A stretch of DNA of 64,000 bases from Calditrichia bacterium. Lineage in GTDB: Bacteria > Calditrichota > Calditrichia > RBG-13-44-9 > J075. The notes beneath the pieces were generated by a model. It was not told where the DNA came from, made no database searches, and saw only the letters and a program-made list of their open reading frames with translations. This document shows positions 8,491 through 15,755 of the stretch, one piece after another. The stretch lies in NCBI GenBank assembly GCA_028284445.1, contig JANQRS010000039.1, positions 1-64,000 on the forward strand, in the 5' to 3' direction. A program made the translations under genes and the position numbers. The number at the start of each line of letters is the position of its first letter. The stretch's first letter is position 1.

Positions 8491-9489
8491 TCATACCGTT
8501 ATTGAAGCAACATCGTATTTCTTCGCATATTCATCAAAAATCCAGCGATAGGTTTTTTCCAGGCCATCACGAAGCTTGATGTTCGGGGCCCAACCCAGTT
8601 TTTCCTGGATAAGGGTGTTATCGCTATTACGCCCATTTACGCCTTTCGGCGCGTCGAGCTTATACGTACGATTCAGCTTGATGCCGCCTATTTCTTCAGC
8701 AATGCTCACCAACTGATTGATGGTTACCAACTCGTCCGAGCCAAGATTTAGTGGTTCGACCACATCGCTGTGAATAATCTTTTCTACGCCATAGAGGCAG
8801 TCATCAATATACATAAAGCTTCGGGTTTGGGTGCCGTCGCCCCAGATTTCGATCTCATGCTTGCCGGTAGCTTTTGCATGGATCACTTTGCGGCAAATTG
8901 CAGCAGGGGCTTTTTCCCGGCCACCTTCCCAGGTGCCGTATGGGCCGTAAACATTATGGAAGCGTGCAACGCGAGCTTTGATACCGAAGTCTTCACGAAA
9001 ATGGCGGCACATACGTTCGGAAAACAGCTTTTCCCAGCCATATCCGTCTTCTGGCATTGCCGGATATGCGTCTGCTTCTTTCAAGGGAACGACATCTGCA
9101 TCTTTCTGTTTATCTGCATTATAAACACATGCGGAGCTGGAATAGAAGAAGCGTTCTACACCGGCATCTTTTGCTGCCATCAGCAGGTGAGTATTGATCA
9201 AGACAGAAAGCATGCACATTGCTTTGTTGTTTTCAATAAAACCGATACCACCCATATCGGCAGCAAGATTGTACACCTCATCCACACCATCACAGGCGCT
9301 AATACAGTTGTCTTTCTCGCAAAGATCAGCAACCCGATTTTCTGCTTCGTCGAACACCTGGTACCAATCGGAAAATGGTTTGATGTCGATAGCTCGAATA
9401 TTACGGTAGCCTTGTTTTAGCAGATAATCGACCAGGTGTCCCCCGATGAATCCGCCGGCTCCGGCGACAACAATTTTCTTATCAGACAT
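8491..9489 (-). CDS. GDP-mannose 3,5-epimerase-like NAD-dependent epimerase (extended SDR)
   Basis: A 332-residue short-chain dehydrogenase/reductase with the NAD-binding motif GAGGFIGGHL at residues ~9-18. The central part is strikingly like plant GDP-mannose 3,5-epimerase: NLAADMGGIGFI, FFYSSSACVY with the catalytic cysteine, the YxxxK pair in DGYGWEK, RFHNVYGPYGTWEGGREKAP with the second catalytic lysine, and GRNSDNTLIQEKLGWAP near the end. The plant enzyme converts GDP-D-mannose to GDP-L-galactose or GDP-L-gulose; here it probably makes an NDP-sugar for surface polysaccharide, in keeping with the glycosyltransferase nearby. The ATG at 9489 follows AGAGAGGT; an in-frame upstream start at 9543 lacks a site. 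Confidence 0.85.
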   Translation of the reverse strand: MSDKKIVVAGAGGFIGGHLVDYLLKQGYRNIRAIDIKPFSDWYQVFDEAENRVADLCEKDNCISACDGVDEVYNLAADMGGIGFIENNKAMCMLSVLINTHLLMAAKDAGVERFFYSSSACVYNADKQKDADVVPLKEADAYPAMPEDGYGWEKLFSERMCRHFREDFGIKARVARFHNVYGPYGTWEGGREKAPAAICRKVIHAKATGKHEIEIWGDGTQTRSFMYIDDCLYGVEKIIHSDVVEPLNLGSDELVTINQLVSIAEEIGGIKLNRTYKLDAPKGVNGRNSDNTLIQEKLGWAPNIKLRDGLEKTYRWIFDEYAKKYDVASITV

Positions 9490-9661
9490 GTAGTACCTCT
9501 CTGACACTGTTGTGCTGCCGGAGTAGACGATCCGACATCGCACTGGTTAAAAAAGGATCAATTAATTTTTGGATTTCCAAGCCATCATGGGGAATGAAAA
9601 GGCGCCGTCCTGGCCTACATATTATCGGTTTTCGAGAATAATACCTTTAAATGATTTTTCA

Positions 9662-9676
9662 TGTGATCGATTCACA
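9662..9676. promoter_or_regulatory. Possible Crp/Fnr-like dyad (TGTGA-N5-TCACA)
   Basis: TGTGA and TCACA are separated by five bases in the 333-base gap between the divergent epimerase and repeat lipoprotein genes. The E. coli CRP consensus has a six-base spacer, so the fit is imperfect. The surrounding A/T-rich stretch repeats AAAATTGTCA twice (around 9686 and 9710). The rest of this gap shows no gene. Confidence 0.25.
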
Positions 9677-9822
9677 CAAATGAATAAAATTGTCACACAA
9701 TTTGGCTCAAAAATTGTCAATCGCAAGTGCCAAAAATAAAAATCGTGCAAAATCTTTCTTTTGCGCTTATGACCCGAATTGAATATCATATCAAATCCAA
9801 TGACCAAATTGAGGGGGCTGAA

Positions 9823-10341
9823 ATGAGATCTATCGGGATGAAACTATTGCTAGCGTCGCTCGCGATTGTCGTCTTCGCCGGATGTTCCGGGGACAATGAG
9901 GAAGCGGCCGGAGCGGATGCACAGGAGGGTGGCCAGAAAGCCGTAAAGCAAACGAAGACAAAGAAGGAAAAAAAGAAGATGTCGAAGAGTCAGATATTGT
10001 ATATGAGTGGGTCAAAATTTGGTGAAGTTACTGCAGATGGAGAAGTATGGATCGAAGGCAGTAAGGTTGGTGATATAGAATCGAACGGCAAAGTGTGGGT
10101 TGACGGCAGCCGCGAGGGCGAATACACCAGCGACGGCGAAGTTTGGTACCAAGGAAGCAAAATTGGTGATTTGACCGATGATCGCGAAGTGTGGCGCGAT
10201 GGCAGCAATGTCGGTGAAATTGAAAAAGACGGCACTGTCTGGCTGGATGGATCTTCCGTCGGCTCTGTTAGTGGCGACGGTGATTGGAGACGCGCTGCTA
10301 TCGTGTTTTACTATCCATTCTTTTCAGAATATATGCCTTAG
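9823..10341 (+). CDS. Lipoprotein with five 16-residue repeats (beta-flower-like)
   Basis: The 172-residue product has a lipoprotein signal ending in VFAGC, then a charged lysine-rich linker (residues ~25-55). Next come five tandem 16-residue repeats whose pattern is G-[DE]-x-x-x-[DN]-G-x-V-W-x-x-G-S-x-x (for example GDIESNGKVWVDGSRE), plus a partial sixth. Repeats of this kind form small beta-propeller or 'beta-flower' folds in uncharacterised envelope proteins; I cannot give a function. The C-terminal ~18 residues depart from the repeat (hydrophobic and aromatic), which could be a natural cap or the result of a 3' change. The start at 9823 follows GAGGGGG. Another ATG lies five codons later. 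Confidence 0.8.
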   Translation: MRSIGMKLLLASLAIVVFAGCSGDNEEAAGADAQEGGQKAVKQTKTKKEKKKMSKSQILYMSGSKFGEVTADGEVWIEGSKVGDIESNGKVWVDGSREGEYTSDGEVWYQGSKIGDLTDDREVWRDGSNVGEIEKDGTVWLDGSSVGSVSGDGDWRRAAIVFYYPFFSEYMP

Positions 10342-10360
10342 TCAAGGCCGGATAAAAATT

Positions 10361-10571
10361 GGACAGGATGAACAGGATTGACAGGATCTAAAGAATAAAA
10401 CCTTCTGGCACAGATTCTCACGGATAAGCACAGATAAAAACGGGCTAAAAGCTCAGCAAAATGCAGAATAATCACTTTCTTTTTAACCTTTCATTCATCA
10501 ATGTTCATCCGTGAGAATCCGTGTCGGAGGGCTTTAGTTCTCTTATCCTGTCAATCCTGTTAATCCTGTCT
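10361..10571. repeat. Nested inverted-repeat element (ACAGGATT units)
   Basis: The outer arms at 10362-10387 and 10545-10570 are 26-bp inverted repeats with one mismatch, each made of three ~9-bp units of the ACAGGATT type. An inner pair (10407-10426 and 10506-10525) built around GATTCTCACGGAT matches at 17 of 20 positions. The element fills the 260-base gap between the repeat lipoprotein and the glycosyltransferase. Similar ACAGGATT repeat strings are common in environmental bacterial genomes; their function is unknown. Nothing in it looks coding. Confidence 0.85.
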
Positions 10572-10600
10572 AAATATTAACGTTTTTTGAGAATTGGGAT

Positions 10601-11662
10601 TTGAAGATTGCACTGGTTCACACGCGTTTAATGCGTCGCGGCGGGTTAGAAACCCGCCTTTTCTCTTATATTGACTATTTCCGGAAGGCCGGTCACAAGG
10701 TGACGCTTGTGGCATACAAAATTGGAGATGGTGTACAGATTCCGGAAGGGGTTAATTTCCTGATGGTCGAGCAAAAATGGATACCCAAACCCATTCGTCC
10801 AACCTTTTTCGAACGAATGAGCCGGAAGCTGCTAAAGCAGCGCTCATTTGATCTCATTTTATCACTTACTCGAACTACCTACCAGGATATGATTTTGGCG
10901 CCGGCCAATCATTGGGGCTTCCTTCAGGCAAAGAATAAGAAGGTCTGGAGCTTGTATGATCGGCAGATTCTACATCTGGAAAGGAAAGCCTTTGCTGCTC
11001 CGGGAAAGATCCTGGCGACTTCGCAGATGATCGCGGATGAACTGGCCGGTTATTACCGGGTGCCGCCTGCTAAAATGGAATTGCTAAATCCCCCCATCGA
11101 CCATCGTCGATTTCATTTGGAATTAAAGGACCGCAAGGATGACTTTCGCGCGAAGTATGGATTTGCTTCCGGAAAAACCAGCTTTGTATTTATCTCAGCA
11201 AGTCACGGTCGGAAAGGATTGCCCCTGCTGTTAAAAGTTTTTGCAGAATTGGATCCGGCAAAATTTGAACTGATTGTGGCTGGTGTAAAAGGAGTTGATA
11301 CTACTTTATCGCACGTGAAATACATTGGATTTGCCAAACGTCCGGAAGAATTATATGCGGCTGCTGATTTTATGATTTTGCCGGCCGTTTATGAGCCCTT
11401 CGGGCAAGTTGTTGCTGAGTCCATATTTTGCGGAACGCCGGTGCTGATTTCCGAGAAAGTGGGAGCAAAAGAGGTGGTTTCGGAAAAGGAAGGCCTTGTG
11501 GTTGAAGGCTATGAAGTGGGGAACTGGGTCTCCGCGATTCAAAACGCTAAATCTCATCCATTCGAAATCGATTCGGGTTTTCCTGAGAGAAAGAAATTAC
11601 GTCTCGAAGATCACATGCAGCGGATTGTGGATTTGGCAAAGGTTCTGCGCACCGGATCCTGA
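10601..11662 (+). CDS. Family 4 (GT-B) glycosyltransferase
   Basis: The 353-residue protein shows the two-domain GT-B plan. The N-terminal half opens with MKIALVHTRLMRRGGLETR, where the acceptor-side glycine loop sits. The C-terminal half has the nucleotide-sugar-binding signature: FVFISASHGRKGLPLLLKVF, then AAADFMILPAVYEPFGQVVAE with the E-x7-E motif, then GTPVLIS. Such enzymes use NDP-sugars to extend lipopolysaccharide core or exopolysaccharide; WaaG-like core transferases are the nearest recognisable group. The predicted start is TTG at 10601 with only a weak ribosome site. The epimerase at 8491 may supply a donor sugar, though the genes are not in one operon. Confidence 0.82.
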   Translation: MKIALVHTRLMRRGGLETRLFSYIDYFRKAGHKVTLVAYKIGDGVQIPEGVNFLMVEQKWIPKPIRPTFFERMSRKLLKQRSFDLILSLTRTTYQDMILAPANHWGFLQAKNKKVWSLYDRQILHLERKAFAAPGKILATSQMIADELAGYYRVPPAKMELLNPPIDHRRFHLELKDRKDDFRAKYGFASGKTSFVFISASHGRKGLPLLLKVFAELDPAKFELIVAGVKGVDTTLSHVKYIGFAKRPEELYAAADFMILPAVYEPFGQVVAESIFCGTPVLISEKVGAKEVVSEKEGLVVEGYEVGNWVSAIQNAKSHPFEIDSGFPERKKLRLEDHMQRIVDLAKVLRTGS

Positions 11663-11711
11663 TAACGCATGGAGTATTGAGCGCTTGGATGGAATATTGG
11701 AACACTGGGTA

Positions 11712-11755
11712 GCATCCCCCTGTGTCTTCCTTCGAAGGGGGATTCAGGGGGATGC
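11712..11755. repeat. Dispersed palindromic repeat, full copy of the CCTTCGAAGG family
   Basis: The outer arms GCATCCCCCTG and CAGGGGGATGC enclose CTTCCTTCGAAGGGGGATT. It lies between the convergent glycosyltransferase and DKNYY genes and may serve as a bidirectional transcript end. It belongs with 7627-7657 and 34968-35015. Confidence 0.8.
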
Positions 11756-11764
11756 AGCATTACT

Positions 11765-12559
11765 TTAGTTCACTCTTTTACCTTCCTTATACTTATACTT
11801 CGCATCCTCAGCTGTGTATTTGCCCGGTTCAGTGGAAGTGACTCGAAAGGATTTGGGATCTGCGCCTTCGATGGGGTCGCCGGTGTAGTATGCGCGTTTG
11901 TCGTCTTTGCTGTAGCGATCATTCAGCAATTCGAAGGAACCGGGATCTGCACCATCAATCAGCGAGCCAAAGAACCAAACCCGCGCTTTATCTACAAAGA
12001 AATTGTGACCGATATGGCGAAAGGTTGGACCATCAGCGTGTTCAATGATTTTGCCTCGCATATAGGCACGTGTTTTATCCCGCGCCACGAAACGGACATC
12101 TCCTAACATTTCAAATGTAGCAGGATCTGCACCATCAAGCACCTTACCAAAGTGATACACTTTAAAGCGGTCCTTGGCATGGAAGTCCTTGAGCACTTTA
12201 TAGTGGTCGGCATCTTCGCTTACCAGCGTCGAGCCCGACCAGATATTGCTGGCATCCCTGCTAAGGCTGGTATATTTGTCTACTATTCGAAAGGTGGATG
12301 CATCCGATTTTTGCAGAAGCGTTCCGCGATAAAATGCATGCTGGTCATCGGTGGTATATTCGCTGTCAGTTTCTTTTAGCGAAGTGACATCTGCGCCGGT
12401 GATCTCCTTGCGCTTTTGCTTCCAGTCCGAATATCCAACGAAATAATAGTATGCGCTGTCGCCCTCTACATGATAGCCGATCTTTTTGCTAAAAAGCAGC
12501 ATACAGCCACCGGCCAGTAGGCAGCCTATAACTGCGAGTCCGATCAAAATCTTCAACAT
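11765..12559 (-). CDS. DKNYY-family envelope protein
   Basis: A 264-residue protein with one N-terminal hydrophobic segment (residues ~3-22) followed by a cysteine (AGGCML), so it is either membrane-anchored or a lipoprotein with a sub-standard lipobox. The rest consists of repeats in which a 'D-K-x-x-x-[YF]' strand is followed ~15 residues later by an 'xGADPxxFxxL' element (DGADPATFEML, DGADPGSFELL, EGADPKSFRV). This is the DKNYY family, which has no known function. The start at 12559 follows AAGGGGGAAA. The upstream paralogue ends 11 bases before it, so the pair is almost surely one transcript. Confidence 0.85.
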   Translation of the reverse strand: MLKILIGLAVIGCLLAGGCMLLFSKKIGYHVEGDSAYYYFVGYSDWKQKRKEITGADVTSLKETDSEYTTDDQHAFYRGTLLQKSDASTFRIVDKYTSLSRDASNIWSGSTLVSEDADHYKVLKDFHAKDRFKVYHFGKVLDGADPATFEMLGDVRFVARDKTRAYMRGKIIEHADGPTFRHIGHNFFVDKARVWFFGSLIDGADPGSFELLNDRYSKDDKRAYYTGDPIEGADPKSFRVTSTEPGKYTAEDAKYKYKEGKRVN

Positions 12560-12570
12560 TAATTTCCCCC

Positions 12571-13845
12571 TTACCAACCGTAGTCATAATCGCTGCGTCT
12601 ACCGGACTTGATATATCCGCTCTTGTCTTTTGCTTCATTGTCTATTTTGGGGTGAACCTCAAAAGAAGCTCCATCAACGCCTTCCATCAATGAACCCTGG
12701 TAGAATGCTTTCGCCTGGTCTTTGCTGTAGAATTTATTGAAGGCAACGAAGGATTTTGCATCTGCGTCCTCGATAATTACGCGTTTGAAATATGCGTGGT
12801 TTTTATCGCGCGCATAGCCGTCTCCCAATACTTCGAAAGTAGCCGCATCCGCATCTTCCAGCTTAATGCCGCTAACGAAAATATGCCGTTGGTCGGTCAC
12901 ATAGAGCAGAAATGGTTGTTTGTCCAGTATCTTGAAACCTGCTGGATTATCGCTGAGCAGATTGCTGCGGACAAAGAGGTGATTCGCGTCACGCGCATAC
13001 CCTTCTTTCAACAATTTGAAGCTCTTTGGATCTGCTTTTTCAACCAGATATTCTCGATGAAATACCTGCTGCTTGTCGCAGGCATAATGTTCACCAATCA
13101 CGCGAAAATTGGCCGGATCTGCACCTTCAATAAGTCGGCGATTATAGTAAACATGGTGCTTGTCCTTGTAGTAATTTTCATCTCCAACAACCTCAAAACT
13201 GGCAGCATCAACGCTCCCCAGTGGTTTGCCGTTTCGATAGACATGGGATTGATCCCTTGCGTAAAGCCCGTCCTCTGTCATATCCAGGAATTCAAAATGA
13301 GCGGCATCCCGGCTTACGATATTGGAATCGAGGTAGACCTGCTGTTTATCGGCGGCATACCCGTGCTTCAGCAATTGGAAGGTCTTGCCGTCACTGCCCT
13401 TGAGAGTAGCATACTGGAAAAAGGCAAGCTCGGCATCACGTGCATATAGCTTGCTCAAAGCCTGGAAATTATCCGGCGACTTACTGATTGGTTTTTCACG
13501 AAAGTAGGCCTGATGATTGTCGCGGGCAAATTGATGCCTGAGTATCTTGAATGATGCGCCATTGCTATTGGGCAGGGTGATGCCTGCAAAATAGGCCTGA
13601 TTAACGTCCTTGGCGAATCCATCTGAGAGAACTTCGAAAGTAGCGGTGTCTACATTGACCAACTGCTTGGAAGTGCGGCTGCCAAGACCGCGCATGGCTC
13701 CGATGTAGTATACCTGATCGCCGCGAACTTTGTAACCGGCACCGGTGGCCTTCGCGACAGTTTTGATGCCTGCATAAAATAGAATTGCAATTGCCAGACC
13801 GATGATCACCAGACCGGCCAGAACCGAGAGAAGAATCTTCACCAT
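12571..13845 (-). CDS. DKNYY-family envelope protein, longer paralogue
   Basis: A 424-residue paralogue of the downstream gene. After an N-terminal membrane anchor (LLSVLAGLVIIGLAIAIL) come about eleven repeats of the DKNYY kind (YYKDKHHVYYNRRLIEGADP, YARDKNHAYFKRVIIEDADA), with period ~30 residues. Compared with the neighbour, the repeat number has roughly doubled. It probably faces the periplasm or outside. The ATG at 13845 begins the anchor; a GTG at 13878 would add 11 residues. Neither has a good ribosome site. The function is unknown, and the twin arrangement suggests the two proteins may interact. Confidence 0.85.
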   Translation of the reverse strand: MVKILLSVLAGLVIIGLAIAILFYAGIKTVAKATGAGYKVRGDQVYYIGAMRGLGSRTSKQLVNVDTATFEVLSDGFAKDVNQAYFAGITLPNSNGASFKILRHQFARDNHQAYFREKPISKSPDNFQALSKLYARDAELAFFQYATLKGSDGKTFQLLKHGYAADKQQVYLDSNIVSRDAAHFEFLDMTEDGLYARDQSHVYRNGKPLGSVDAASFEVVGDENYYKDKHHVYYNRRLIEGADPANFRVIGEHYACDKQQVFHREYLVEKADPKSFKLLKEGYARDANHLFVRSNLLSDNPAGFKILDKQPFLLYVTDQRHIFVSGIKLEDADAATFEVLGDGYARDKNHAYFKRVIIEDADAKSFVAFNKFYSKDQAKAFYQGSLMEGVDGASFEVHPKIDNEAKDKSGYIKSGRRSDYDYGW

Positions 13846-13972
13846 GATGAGGTAGCGTCTCCGATAGAAAATCTGCACGAAATTTTGCCATAATATCAGA
13901 ATTTACAAGGAAATATACAAAAGCGGTGGCTTGCGATTGCCAGGGAGGTATGATCAATTTTGGAGGAAAAGT

Positions 13973-14033
13973 GTTACGCGGCGGAGCCGCGTAACGAGGT
14001 AATCATCATCTTGAAATACGGCAAAGCCGCATA
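13973..14033. repeat. Two adjacent GCGGC-type hairpins
   Basis: The first hairpin (13973-13995) has perfect 10-bp arms GTTACGCGGC and GCCGCGTAAC with a GGA loop. The second (14016-14033) has ATACGGC and GCCGCAT with an AAA loop and one mismatch. They sit just after the stop of the VOC gene and before the DKNYY pair. Hairpins of the same stem type recur at 32267-32285, 34935-34965 and 38589-38603. Confidence 0.75.
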
Positions 14034-14045
14034 ACGAGTTTACAG

Positions 14046-14840
14046 CTATTGTGGCATCGGGTTGATCTTTATGATTGAAAAAACAGCACCCTGCGGATCT
14101 TCGATAACCGAAAATCGACCAATGTCCGGAATGTCCGTAGGCGGCACATGCAGGCTTGCGCCCAACGATGTGGCTTTTTCTGCCATCGCATCGCAATCGT
14201 CGACGGCAAAGTAAATCATCCAATGAGGCGGAATACCTGCCATTTCTTCAGTCAATTCGAAGAGGCCGGCAGTCATATTTCCGTTATTGAGGAAGGTGGT
14301 ATAGATACCATTTGGGCCCATATCCTGATCTTGTGACGTCCACCCGAAGAGCTTGGTATAATAATCTCTACCGGCGGAACGATCTTTAACAGCACATTCA
14401 TTCCAGCTAATGGTGCCATGCTGATTAATCAGCCTCGCGCCAATATGGTTTCCAGCTTGCCAAAGGGCAAAGGCTGCACCTTGTGGATCCAGGCACAGTG
14501 CCATACGCCCGGCTTCGGGAACGTCTGCCGGACCGTGCATCACTGTACCGCCTAGTTCCGTCACCTTTTTGGCGACTTCGCCCACATTGTCAACTGCAAA
14601 ATAGCTTAGCCAATTGCTGGGGATACCTTGTTCCATTTGGTCTGGCATCATTTTGTACATAGCACCAACATCTTTACCTTCGATCTGGGTCATGATGTAT
14701 ACTTGACCTTCTCCGATCGGCATTTCATTGGTCCCCCAATCAAAAAATGCTGTGTAGAATTTTTTTGCTGCATCGAGGTCGTGTGCGATGAGCTCGGGCC
14801 AGCAAAACGTACCGTGCTGATATTGAGTTTGTTCACTCAT
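14046..14840 (-). CDS. VOC (glyoxalase/bleomycin-resistance fold) protein, two domains
   Basis: A 264-residue cytoplasmic protein made of two similar halves. Each starts with a beta strand and a helix of the type HGTFCWPELIAHDLDAAKKFY, respectively HGTISWNECAVKDRSAGRDYY, and each ends with LDPQGAAFALW or IEDPQGAVFSI. The second half of each unit has the WLSYFAVDNV or WMIYFAVDDC strand. Proteins of this layout are annotated as hydroxylase-like or glyoxalase-like VOC proteins without a fixed reaction. Potential metal ligands (His and Glu) are retained in part. The ATG at 14840 follows AGGGAGAAT. It is a single gene, facing away from the phosphatase-like gene at 15071. Confidence 0.85.
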   Translation of the reverse strand: MSEQTQYQHGTFCWPELIAHDLDAAKKFYTAFFDWGTNEMPIGEGQVYIMTQIEGKDVGAMYKMMPDQMEQGIPSNWLSYFAVDNVGEVAKKVTELGGTVMHGPADVPEAGRMALCLDPQGAAFALWQAGNHIGARLINQHGTISWNECAVKDRSAGRDYYTKLFGWTSQDQDMGPNGIYTTFLNNGNMTAGLFELTEEMAGIPPHWMIYFAVDDCDAMAEKATSLGASLHVPPTDIPDIGRFSVIEDPQGAVFSIIKINPMPQ

Positions 14841-15070
14841 ATCATTCTCCCTTGAATAATGTGTAAGTGGATTTTGCCAAGACCCCTAAGCGAAGTCAAC
14901 ATAACGTACAGACTGGCAAAAGTCAATTCCGATTATTGAGCGATTTGAAGTAATATTCCGGTAGCGCTGGATATCTTATTCGTATCGCAACGGCATTGTG
15001 AATGAGTTGTAACAGCGGGAGATGTTTCTTATGATTGATAGTACAAATACAATGATAATGTGAGGCAGGT

Positions 15071-15694
15071 ATGGTGATGCTTTTTGAGAAAATCAATCAA
15101 TATGTTGCAGAACGGCAGGCCGAGTTTGATATGATTCCCGGAGAGCGACAGGCCGAATTAAATGAACTGGCGAAGTTTGTTGCTGCTTGTCAGAATCGTG
15201 GAACGCCGGCGCAATTGATATTTATCTGTACACATAATTCCCGACGCAGCCATCTTTCACAAATTTGGGCGCAGGTGGCTGCCACACACTATGATGTGCA
15301 GAGTGTTGAGACCTTTTCGGGTGGCACAGAAGCCACCGCTTTTAATCCCAGGGCTGTTGCGGCGGTGCGAAGAGTTGGATTTACAATCGATAATGACGGA
15401 CCGGCGGAAAACCCGCGCTATGCCGTCCATTATTCCGATAGTGCCGACCCAATGATTTGCTTTAGCAAAACCTATGATGATGAGCATAACCCGCAATCGG
15501 AGTTCGGTGCCATTATGACCTGCTCCAGTGCCGATGAAGCCTGCCCGGTGGTGTTTGGCGCAGCGTCGCGAATTGCAATTCGTTATGAAGATCCCAAGGC
15601 ATATGATGATACAGATCTTGAAACCGAGAAATACGACGAGCGCTGCCGACAGATTGCCAGAGAAATGCTTTATGCGTTTTCGTTGGTCGGATAG
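15071..15694 (+). CDS. Low-molecular-weight protein tyrosine phosphatase/arsenate reductase-like protein
   Basis: The 207-residue protein contains the phosphate-binding loop C-x5-R-S as FICTHNSRRS, with Cys53 as nucleophile. An N-terminal helical extension of about 45 residues precedes the fold. Later, ADPMICFSKTYDDEHNP and CSSADEACPVVFGA carry extra cysteines, as in thioredoxin-coupled ArsC proteins, but the positions differ and the general acid loop is not obvious. Close relatives are annotated only as 'protein-tyrosine-phosphatase', and arsenate reduction is possible but unproven. The start at 15071 follows GAGGCAGGT; a second ATG two codons later is also possible. It ends at a strong hairpin. 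Confidence 0.75.
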   Translation: MVMLFEKINQYVAERQAEFDMIPGERQAELNELAKFVAACQNRGTPAQLIFICTHNSRRSHLSQIWAQVAATHYDVQSVETFSGGTEATAFNPRAVAAVRRVGFTIDNDGPAENPRYAVHYSDSADPMICFSKTYDDEHNPQSEFGAIMTCSSADEACPVVFGAASRIAIRYEDPKAYDDTDLETEKYDERCRQIAREMLYAFSLVG

Positions 15695-15700
15695 AATATT

Positions 15701-15740
15701 AGTCTCCTCTATCTCCCCCCAGGGGGAGATAGAGGAGACT
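15701..15740. terminator. Perfect 19-bp-arm hairpin between convergent genes
   Basis: The arms at 15701-15719 and 15722-15740 (AGTCTCCTCTATCTCCCCC and its exact complement) leave a two-base loop, so the whole 40 bases are palindromic apart from CA. It lies between the convergent phosphatase-like and chrA genes and can fold on both transcripts. The core CTCTATCTCC also occurs at 1676-1717. Confidence 0.85.
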
Positions 15741-15755
15741 TACGTATTAAAGATT

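Noticed and set aside
8770..9420. 216-codon plus-strand frame opposite the GDP-mannose epimerase-like gene
   Set aside because: It is antisense to the catalytic region and the product has an unnatural composition rich in Cys and Phe. It is a shadow frame.
15071..15694. Naming the phosphatase-like protein arsC
   Set aside because: The C-x5-R-S loop fits both tyrosine phosphatases and arsenate reductases, and the extra cysteines are not at the established ArsC places. No ars genes are adjacent.
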